Positions 1-5,521 of a stretch of DNA of 8,736 bases are shown here, piece after piece. The position numbers were made by a program, and so were the translations under genes. Below the pieces are notes generated by a model, which saw nothing but the letters and a program-made list of their open reading frames with translations, had not been told where the DNA came from and searched no databases. This DNA is from CAZHOV01 sp964534315. Its GTDB lineage: Bacteria > Bacteroidota > Bacteroidia > Chitinophagales > Saprospiraceae. Positions within the stretch are counted from its first letter, which is position 1. Every line of letters starts with the position of its first letter. The stretch spans positions 1 to 8,736 of the forward strand of contig CAZHOV010000209.1 of assembly GCA_964534315.1 (NCBI GenBank). Direction: 5' to 3'.

Positions 1-3000
1 CGCTGGGCAGTTCGAACCGCAGTTGCAGGTACTGGCCCTGTTCATCGCTGCCGGTGGTGATGTCGGTGTTTTTGGGTTGGAATCGCAGGGGCCGCCGGCC
101 GCCGATGGCGCCGTATTTTTTCAGCCGGGGCAGGTCATCTTTGGTCAGTTTGACAGCTTGGAGAACAGGATTTTCGATGTCTCCGGCCGGGCCGGTCACT
201 TCGATCAGCTCGCTGAACTGACCGTTGGTTTGCGTGGTGGCGTTATTCAGGCAGGTGCAGGGGTCGTCGATGTCTATCTCGCAGTCCTGCACCGTGACGG
301 TGATGGTGAAGTCCTCGCCCACGCAGCCGTTGGCCCCCGTAGGCGTCACCGTGTAGGTGATCTTCACATCGGCACCCGTCGTGTTAGTGTAGGTATCTGT
401 GATCGCGGCGGCACTTGGCGTAGTGCGGTCGCTGGCTGGCGGCACGTTCACAGCGTCGCTGGATGCGACCGTGTAACTATAGGTATCACCGCTTCCGGCG
501 ATCAGCGCATCGAGGTCCACATTCAAAGCCACATCCGAACAGCTAATCGCTGTCTGGTCAGCTACTACCGGCACAGGATTGATACTAAAAGCGTAAAGGT
601 CTTCCGCCACGCATGCACCCTGGGTGATGGTTACGCCCACTGACTTTGGGCCAGTACTTGCGTTCCAGAATCTAGTGGGATTTTCAATTGTAGCATCGTT
701 AAATCCACCAGCGCATGTTGTGGAGCCATCTCCTGAGTTGTAAGCACACCAGGCGTAAGTGATGGGATCAGTAGTTCCCCCGGTTACCGTAACTGAGTAT
801 TGAACTTCGGTACCAAGACATATATCACCCGTCGGAACAGCGTTAATTTCCACCGCTAATTCGCAACCCGTGCAAGCACCCGCCACCGGCTGGAAGCCAG
901 CCGTTCCTGGCTGATCGTCGGTACCGTCTACGAGATAGGGCTCAAAATCTACAGGCCCAGAGATGCCAGCGTCTATGGTGCTGAAGTCTGTGGTGCCGTA
1001 CCAGTTGCATTTGGCGTCAATCGGATGGGTTGTGCCATTTGATATTGTAGAAGAAGTATTACCCGAAATATCATTTTCATTGATTAGAATTGAACCTGTT
1101 AATGTAGCAGAGGTACCCGAAAATCTAACCCCGGCATTAGCGTGCCCTGTGATTTTATTATTTGTAATTGAAAGTCCTTCCAAACTTACACGTTGAACAT
1201 TAAGACCGCCACTGCCTGTACTATTTTCAAGGGAATTTCCATTAACTAGTACATTTTTTACAACCCTTGTTTGAGTTTGACCACTAATACGGATAGCATT
1301 TCCTGCGCCTACAATTTCATTGTTCTCAATGGTGATATTATCCATCTCGGTCACATTCCAATTTAGTACACCAATGCCAATGCTGGCAATACCATTATTA
1401 ACAATATTATCTTTTACCAATATATTGTTGCCATTAACAATGCCAATTGTTGTACTTGCCTGTCCGGCTTTATAAGGAGCTCCGATAATTTCATTACCTA
1501 TGACTTCTGAATTGTCTCCTCTTACCTGAATGCCATTACGTAAATAAGGATTACCATTGTCATCCAAAGGAAGTATTCTATTATTTTTCACAATCGAAAT
1601 AGTTCCAGCATCATTCAAACCCTGTAAAATTCCTTGTGCAAAACCACTTACAGTAAAACCATCCACCGTTACAGTACCCATACTCCCCTGAATTATTATT
1701 CCTGTAATGTTATCAAGGGGAGGGCTTACAGGTGGACTTTGAATAGTAGTAACATTTCGACCACTTGTGGATACAAGCGTAAGATTCTGCTTGTTAATAA
1801 TCACTGCCTCAACATAAGTTCCTGGATCAACTACAACAAAGTAACCGACTGATGTAGTTGCTGCATCAATAGCTGACTGAATGGTTAAGTGACTGCTTAC
1901 AAATGAAGTATTATCAAAAGGTTGAGCATCATAAACATTTACAGGACCTAAACCTGTACAACTATTTGGAACAGGCTGGAAGCCTGCGGCTACAAGATCA
2001 TCATCAGTACTATTAACTAAAAATGGCGTGAATGTAGCATTGCCAGATATTTCTGCTGCTACCAATATTGGGTCTGTAGTGCCATACCAGTTACATTTGG
2101 CGTCAATCGGATGCCCTGTGTCATTAAAAATTGAATGAACACTGTTATTTGAAAGATCATTTTCCTCAATAACAATTGTACCTGTTAGTGTGGTAGTGTT
2201 TGTAAGACTAATAGCGTCAGAATGACCTGTAATTTTATTATTACTTACGGTAAGCCCCTCTAAGCTTACTGTTCTTGTATTAATACCACTACCAGTTGGG
2301 CTGTCTTCAAGGTTATTATCATTAATGACGATATTCTTTACAACTTTTGATGGCGTTTGACCACTTCGACCACTAATGCGAATACTATTTTCAGCATTTA
2401 CTATATCATTGTTTTCAATCGTAATATTATTAAGTTCGGTCACATTCCAGTTTAAAACACCAACGCCTATTCCAGCATTACCGTTAACTACGTTATCCTT
2501 TACCAATATATTACTACCATTAACCACACCAATTGCGGTGCTTGAGAAACTTGCATTGTAGGGTGCACCTACTATTTCATTCCCTGTAACTTGAGAATTG
2601 TCTCCTCTAACCTGGATACCATTGCGTAAGTAAGGAACACCAGCATTATCCAAAGGAAGTACTTTGTTATTTTTCACAATCGAAGCAGTTCCTGATGCAT
2701 TCAAACCTTGTAAAATTCCTTGTGCAAAACCACTCACAGTAAAACCTTCCACAGTAACAGTGCCCAGATTCCCCTGGATTCTTATTCCTGTAATGTTGTC
2801 CAATGGCGGACTTACAGGTGGACTTTGAATAAAGGTAACGTCACGGCCACCGGTAGATACAAGCGTAAGATTTTGCTTATTAATGTCCACGGCTTCAACA
2901 TAGATTCCAGGATCTACCACTACAAAATAACCATCTACTGTAGTTGCTTCGTCAATAGCCGCCTGAATAGTAGAGTGACTGCTAACGAATGAGGTAATAT

Positions 3001-4240
3001 TAAAAGGTGTAGTAGTGTAAACGTTTACAGGACCACCAGTACAACTATTTAGAACGGGCTGAAATCCTGTCAAAGCGAGATCATCATCTGTTCCATTATC
3101 AATAAAGGGTTCAAAAGTAACACTACCCGTAATCTTATTATCAATATCCGCCGGAACTGTACTGCCCCACCAATTACAATCTGCATTTAAATCCGCCGGA
3201 GTTACGTTTATTACGTTGTAAATAAATGCCTGATGATTAAAGCTATGCGAGAAGTCATTTTCATTCACGACTACGTTAGTCGGACCATCATTCGTTTTGC
3301 CAAACTCTCCAAAGCGCAGGCCATTTTCCGGCCCCGTGACAATGTTGTTGGTAAAGGTCACACCATCCAGCGTAGCGGCGGGACTACTGTAAGAAGGGGC
3401 GTCATCACGCGCTTTGATGGTGATAGCTGCCGGAGACTCTACATTAGATGATGGTCCAGCTACCCCAGAATTGGTGAAGGCCGAGTTGGTGAAGGAAATA
3501 TTGCTATAATCATCCCACTTCAGGTTAATATCCACACCATTATTGAAGTTGTAGTTTGCATCAACTCCGCTGCCATCAACCGTGATTTGGTTAAAGGAAG
3601 CATTGGACATCTTCTCCGCGTAGATACCTTTTTTGGTATTTCCGCTAAAGGTGGTGCCAGTAACTGTGATACCATCGAAAGTATTAGCTCCTCCGGAAAC
3701 ACTGTTGGAAATGTACCACCCAAACTGAGCGTCATCAAATGAACAGTCGGTTACGGTGAGGTTGGTAACCACCGCAGCATCGGATACCTTGAGGTTATTG
3801 ATGTTATTGTCATCGAAGGAGCAATTAGTCAACACTACGCCGTCACTGTTACCCAACTCAAGACCATCATTAAATCCGGTAACGGTAAAGTTATCGATGG
3901 TTACGTTGTCGGCAACAATATTGATTCCATCGGCACCGCCGCCGGTAATGGTGGCGCCCGCACCTAGGCCGGTGAGGGTGATTCCGTTCTTATTGATCGT
4001 TACGTTTTCGTTGTAGATGCCCGGCTCAACACCTATGGTCTCTCCGGGCGAGGCAGCCGTTACCGCCGCCTGTATGGTAGTGTAGCAGGGCGTGCCGCCA
4101 GCGCAGATTCCGCTGGGATTTACATATGCATCCTGGCTTAATAATGGATTAATTAATAAGGAACAGGTCAAGAAGGAGTGTACTAAAAGATGGAATAGCC
4201 CTCCTACCCATTTTCCGGGGAAAGTAAAGAATGAACTCAT
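1..4240 (-). CDS. Giant secreted parallel beta-helix / PKD-like surface protein, C-terminus cut by window edge
   Basis: The frame is open without a stop for 1413 codons from the ATG at 4240 to the left edge; an in-frame TGA lies upstream with no other ATG between, which fixes the start. Residues 1-36 form a hydrophobic signal peptide (GLFHLLV, LTCSLLINPLLSQ), with mature protein from about DAYVNPSG. Residues 37-404, 405-766 and about 767-1126 are three beta-helix units. Each begins with a YTTIQAAV- or STIQAAI-like motif and a PGIYNENV- or PGIYVEAV-like motif, has many short N/T/I/V-rich rungs (ITIENN, NNKITG), and ends with a CNW[WY]G motif (Cys355, Cys716, Cys1078) plus GFQPV. Residues 1127 to about 1320 are PKD/Ig-like domains. 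From about 1325, DPCTCLNNATTQTNGQF starts another extracellular module. Pectin-lyase-like folds of this type act as adhesins or polysaccharide-binding or -cleaving proteins; no catalytic residues can be assigned. A type IX secretion C-terminal sorting domain would be expected beyond the window but is not seen. Its substrate is unknown. Confidence 0.93.
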   Translation of the reverse strand, partial: MSSFFTFPGKWVGGLFHLLVHSFLTCSLLINPLLSQDAYVNPSGICAGGTPCYTTIQAAVTAASPGETIGVEPGIYNENVTINKNGITLTGLGAGATITGGGADGINIVADNVTIDNFTVTGFNDGLELGNSDGVVLTNCSFDDNNINNLKVSDAAVVTNLTVTDCSFDDAQFGWYISNSVSGGANTFDGITVTGTTFSGNTKKGIYAEKMSNASFNQITVDGSGVDANYNFNNGVDINLKWDDYSNISFTNSAFTNSGVAGPSSNVESPAAITIKARDDAPSYSSPAATLDGVTFTNNIVTGPENGLRFGEFGKTNDGPTNVVVNENDFSHSFNHQAFIYNVINVTPADLNADCNWWGSTVPADIDNKITGSVTFEPFIDNGTDDDLALTGFQPVLNSCTGGPVNVYTTTPFNITSFVSSHSTIQAAIDEATTVDGYFVVVDPGIYVEAVDINKQNLTLVSTGGRDVTFIQSPPVSPPLDNITGIRIQGNLGTVTVEGFTVSGFAQGILQGLNASGTASIVKNNKVLPLDNAGVPYLRNGIQVRGDNSQVTGNEIVGAPYNASFSSTAIGVVNGSNILVKDNVVNGNAGIGVGVLNWNVTELNNITIENNDIVNAENSIRISGRSGQTPSKVVKNIVINDNNLEDSPTGSGINTRTVSLEGLTVSNNKITGHSDAISLTNTTTLTGTIVIEENDLSNNSVHSIFNDTGHPIDAKCNWYGTTDPILVAAEISGNATFTPFLVNSTDDDLVAAGFQPVPNSCTGLGPVNVYDAQPFDNTSFVSSHLTIQSAIDAATTSVGYFVVVDPGTYVEAVIINKQNLTLVSTSGRNVTTIQSPPVSPPLDNITGIIIQGSMGTVTVDGFTVSGFAQGILQGLNDAGTISIVKNNRILPLDDNGNPYLRNGIQVRGDNSEVIGNEIIGAPYKAGQASTTIGIVNGNNILVKDNIVNNGIASIGIGVLNWNVTEMDNITIENNEIVGAGNAIRISGQTQTRVVKNVLVNGNSLENSTGSGGLNVQRVSLEGLSITNNKITGHANAGVRFSGTSATLTGSILINENDISGNTSSTISNGTTHPIDAKCNWYGTTDFSTIDAGISGPVDFEPYLVDGTDDQPGTAGFQPVAGACTGCELAVEINAVPTGDICLGTEVQYSVTVTGGTTDPITYAWCAYNSGDGSTTCAGGFNDATIENPTRFWNASTGPKSVGVTITQGACVAEDLYAFSINPVPVVADQTAISCSDVALNVDLDALIAGSGDTYSYTVASSDAVNVPPASDRTTPSAAAITDTYTNTTGADVKITYTVTPTGANGCVGEDFTITVTVQDCEIDIDDPCTCLNNATTQTNGQFSELIEVTGPAGDIENPVLQAVKLTKDDLPRLKKYGAIGGRRPLRFQPKNTDITTGSDEQGQYLQLRFELPS
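863..1942 (-). repeat. Beta-helix module, tandem copy B (about 360 codons)
   Basis: This is the second copy, residues 767 to about 1126. It starts at VNVYDAQPF and ends at AGACTGC. Equivalent landmarks lie 1083-1086 bases from those of copy A: the CNWYG cysteine codon is at 1009 here and at 2095 in copy A. Copy B differs mainly in the middle rungs and around its C-terminal linker, where it passes into the PKD-like domains and the DNA becomes GC-richer. The N-terminal unit at 3029-4132 has the same start and end motifs but is too divergent to align at the DNA level by eye. Confidence 0.9.
1943..3028 (-). repeat. Beta-helix module, tandem copy A (362 codons)
   Basis: This is the first of two adjacent in-frame copies in the large surface-protein gene, residues 405-766. 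It starts at VNVYTTTPF and ends at NSCTGLGP. Landmarks shared with copy B in the same order include SFVSSH, YFVVVDPG, NKQNLTLVST, QSPPVSPPLDNITGI, GFTVSGFAQGILQGLN, YLRNGIQVRGDNS, GVLNWNVTE, NNKITGH and HPIDAKCNWYGTTD. By eye roughly 70 percent of residues agree, and long stretches agree at the DNA level, indicating a fairly recent unequal duplication inside the gene. Confidence 0.92.
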
Positions 4241-4250
4241 GTGTGTGTGT
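4241..4250 (-). repeat. (AC)5 dinucleotide run touching the start codon
   Basis: On the coding strand the leader reads AAAAGAAAACACACACAC and then the ATG of the surface-protein gene. Five perfect AC units separate the only A/G-rich, weakly Shine-Dalgarno-like stretch from the start codon. Slippage here would change that spacing and could tune translation; this effect is inferred. No stronger ribosome binding site is visible. Confidence 0.6.
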
Positions 4251-4582
4251 TTTCTTTTAAAAATTAGTTTCTGTAACTGTTCAATAGCTCCAATCTCAAA
4301 TGGATTTCAGGGGTACTGAAAAAAGGAGAGAAGCTAAAAATTAAATCGGATGGGATAGTTTGATATAAAAATAAAAAAATTAAGTCGCATTTAAAACTTT
4401 TACAATACCTTTTATCACAAAAAATGTAAAATTTCAGGTTTCAAAATTTATTCCTTTTAACAACAACTCATTATTGCCGGACTACATGACGACCAGGCTA
4501 CGTTAAACAAGAACGTCCACTCCCCTTCAAGATCTGGATGCGACATCGGATCTTGGCAATGAGGAGAAGCCAATAAGCTGGT
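4251..4582. other. AT-rich intergenic region between two minus-strand genes
   Basis: No credible gene is present. The stretch from about 4320 to 4460 is very AT-rich and probably carries the leader and promoter of the surface-protein gene, but I find no convincing Bacteroidota -7 box (TAnnTTTG) with a properly spaced -33 element. The part from 4470 to 4582 has mixed composition and contains the inverted repeat listed separately. Confidence 0.5.
4528..4555. repeat. Perfect interrupted inverted repeat downstream of the RNase H-like gene
   Basis: Arms CAAGATC (4528-4534) and GATCTTG (4549-4555) pair fully. Inside them GATG (4537-4540) pairs with CATC (4544-4547) around a CGA loop, with a small asymmetric bulge between the two stems. 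It lies 27 bases past the stop codon of the DUF458 gene. No T-run follows on either strand, so a standard intrinsic terminator is not supported. It could act as an RNA-stabilising 3' hairpin or be a protein-binding site. Confidence 0.5.
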
Positions 4583-5053
4583 TTACACCATTTTATCTGC
4601 GCAGCTGGAGCTGGCAAACGCGTCGGGTTTTGCTTTAAAGACAAAACCCATTCCCAGTATATAGCCCATCGCTTCTTTTAAGGCTACATTGGACTGGAAG
4701 TGCGGATCGGTGTTGATATCAGCGTGTACTTCCAAAGCTACATCGTATTTATCGAGTAGCTCGCACAGGTCGTACGCAATTTCTACCGAACGCCCCACTT
4801 CTGCGATCATCCGCTCACGCAGACTCATCGGCTGATTGGAACGTCCGTTGCTGATAAACATAAAACCACCCTTTTTTTCCCGAAGGAATACGATAACGGT
4901 AGCAAATTCTACCACACTACCGCGCACCTGGGAATCAGAACCGATACAAACCTTCAGTTTGTGGCCTAATTTTGTTTCACGGATAATAGTGTTTTCTACC
5001 GCTTCTTTGATTGGCTGTTCAATGCGTTGTCCATTTAATTTACGCCAGTTCAT
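4583..5053 (-). CDS. YkuK/DUF458-family RNase H-like protein
   Basis: This is a 156-residue cytosolic protein without signal peptide or membrane segment. The N-terminal part has KVCIGSDSQVRGS (residues 34-46), the strand carrying the first acidic residue (Asp40) of an RNase H-like fold. It is followed by the strand FATVIVFLREKKGGFMFIS, a helix with Glu85 (ERMIAEVGRSVEIAYDL), then VALEVHADIN with Asp112, and Asp144 near the end. This order of acidic residues fits the DUF458 (YkuK) family, whose members are predicted RNase H-related nucleases or nucleic-acid binders; no substrate has been assigned to my knowledge. The length suits a single-domain member. It starts at the ATG at 5053 after an A/T-rich leader without a Shine-Dalgarno motif. 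It is divergent from the DUF255 lipoprotein gene and separated by 342 bases from the surface-protein gene, so it is probably its own transcription unit. Confidence 0.78.
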   Translation of the reverse strand: MNWRKLNGQRIEQPIKEAVENTIIRETKLGHKLKVCIGSDSQVRGSVVEFATVIVFLREKKGGFMFISNGRSNQPMSLRERMIAEVGRSVEIAYDLCELLDKYDVALEVHADINTDPHFQSNVALKEAMGYILGMGFVFKAKPDAFASSSCADKMV

Positions 5054-5146
5054 AATAATAATTTAGTTACAGTTAAAAATACAGAATTATCAATCGTTCG
5101 GTTCCCAACGCCCTAAAATTAATCCATTTTTAACCGAAGATATACG

Positions 5147-5154
5147 CAAAATTA
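5147..5154 (-). promoter_or_regulatory. Candidate Bacteroidota -7 box for the DUF458 gene
   Basis: The minus strand reads TAATTTTG, an exact match to the Bacteroidota -7 consensus TAnnTTTG, 93 bases upstream of the DUF458 start codon. No clear TTG element is found at the usual distance upstream, where the first CTAG palindrome begins, so the call rests on one short match in AT-rich DNA. Confidence 0.25.
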
Positions 5155-5172
5155 ACATTGTTATCGAACTAC

Positions 5173-5197
5173 TATCTAGGGGCATTGCCCCTAGATA
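5173..5197. repeat. CTAG-type palindrome, copy 1
   Basis: This is a perfect inverted repeat with 12-base arms TATCTAGGGGCA and TGCCCCTAGATA around a single T. It is the longest and best-paired of three related palindromes in this spacer. The DNA just after it, ATGGATAGGACAGCC then ATTCAG, recurs with few changes after copy 2 (5263-5283). The repeated unit is therefore longer than the hairpin itself. Confidence 0.8.
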
Positions 5198-5206
5198 TGG
5201 ATAGGA

Positions 5207-5224
5207 CAGCCATTCAGGCGGCTG
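5207..5224. repeat. Short hairpin CAGCC/GGCTG, possible inverted relative of the TGAAG hairpins
   Basis: Arms CAGCC (5207-5211) and GGCTG (5220-5224) enclose an eight-base loop ATTCAGGC. Read on the minus strand the loop contains CCTGAAT, resembling the CCTGAAG core of the two hairpins at 5314 and 5384. It may be a degenerate copy in the opposite orientation. Confidence 0.45.
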
Positions 5225-5240
5225 CATAGCTCATGTAGAG

Positions 5241-5261
5241 TCTAGGGGCAATGTCCCTAGA
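5241..5261. repeat. CTAG-type palindrome, copy 2
   Basis: Arms TCTAGGGGCA and TGTCCCTAGA surround one A. All pairs are canonical except one G-T position that becomes a G-U wobble in RNA. It lies 66 bases from copy 1 in the same orientation and shares the downstream segment ATGGAyAGGACAG, so copies 1 and 2 form a direct repeat of about 45 bases. Confidence 0.75.
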
Positions 5262-5313
5262 TTATGGACAGGACAGTCTTTCAGAATACTCGGGCAATTG
5301 GGATATCACCTCC

Positions 5314-5332
5314 AAAAGCCTGAAGGGCTTTT
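5314..5332 (+). repeat. TGAAG-loop hairpin, copy 1
   Basis: AAAAGCC and GGCTTTT form a seven-pair stem around the loop TGAAG, followed by one further T. The core GCC-TGAAG-GGC is identical to that of copy 2, but the outer stem is A-T here and GC-rich in copy 2, pairing in both. On the plus strand the short T stretch after the stem gives slight terminator character, but no gene ends just upstream. Confidence 0.7.
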
Positions 5333-5343
5333 TCCTCCCTCAC

Positions 5344-5362
5344 CTAGGGGCAAGGCCCCTAG
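5344..5362. repeat. CTAG-type palindrome, copy 3
   Basis: Arms CTAGGGGC and GCCCCTAG pair over eight bases around the loop AAG. It has the same outer arms as copies 1 and 2 with a changed centre. It sits between the two TGAAG hairpins, so the two hairpin families alternate in this spacer. Confidence 0.75.
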
Positions 5363-5383
5363 CTGCATCGCCCCCCCAACTCC

Positions 5384-5400
5384 GCAGCCTGAAGGGCTGC
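5384..5400 (+). repeat. TGAAG-loop hairpin, copy 2
   Basis: GCAGCC and GGCTGC form a six-pair GC-rich stem around the loop TGAAG. Compared with copy 1 (AAAAGCC/GGCTTTT), the outer pairs have changed on both sides so that pairing is kept, while loop and inner stem are constant. That is the pattern expected if a nucleic-acid structure is maintained. Confidence 0.7.
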
Positions 5401-5456
5401 TTTCCCCCTTCCTCATTCAGAAGCATCGCTACTAGCATCTCCTGATCCTGATCACA

Positions 5457-5498
5457 AATTGCACATTATTCATTCCTAATTGCACATTGATATATCCT
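5457..5498. repeat. Tandem 21-bp direct repeat upstream of the lipoprotein gene
   Basis: AATTGCACATT occurs exactly at 5457-5467 and at 5478-5488, and each copy is followed ten bases later by the end of a 21-base unit closing in TCCT; 16 of 21 positions agree. The 21-base period puts the copies on the same face of the helix. The pair ends 23 bases before the lipoprotein start codon, where an operator could sit, but it may equally be low-complexity intergenic repeat DNA. Confidence 0.55.
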
Positions 5499-5521
5499 TC
5501 ATTATCTTTACCCCAAAAGCA

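Noticed and set aside
23..643. Plus-strand 206-codon open frame
   Set aside because: It is antisense to the continuous minus-strand surface-protein frame, has no recognisable domain, and mirrors the repetitive GC-rich coding DNA.
1943..3028. RGD cell-attachment motif in IQVRGDNS of the beta-helix copies
   Set aside because: The tripeptide sits in a repeated rung and is duplicated with it; nothing ties it to integrin binding in an apparently free-living bacterium.
963..4319. Several short open frames on both strands (for example 1634-1852, 2720-2992, 3520-3738, 3756-4016, 4092-4319)
   Set aside because: Except for 4092-4319, which runs past the start codon into the leader, they lie inside the 1413-codon minus-strand frame. 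The pair at 1634 and 2720 resemble each other only because they shadow duplicated copies A and B.
5314..5333. Intrinsic terminator at the AAAAGCC/GGCTTTT hairpin
   Set aside because: The T-run is short, no plus-strand gene ends upstream, and a sister hairpin without T-run occurs nearby, so it fits a repeat family better.
5251..5445. Plus-strand 64-codon frame in the divergent spacer
   Set aside because: It runs through the hairpin repeats, so its codons are those of the palindromes.
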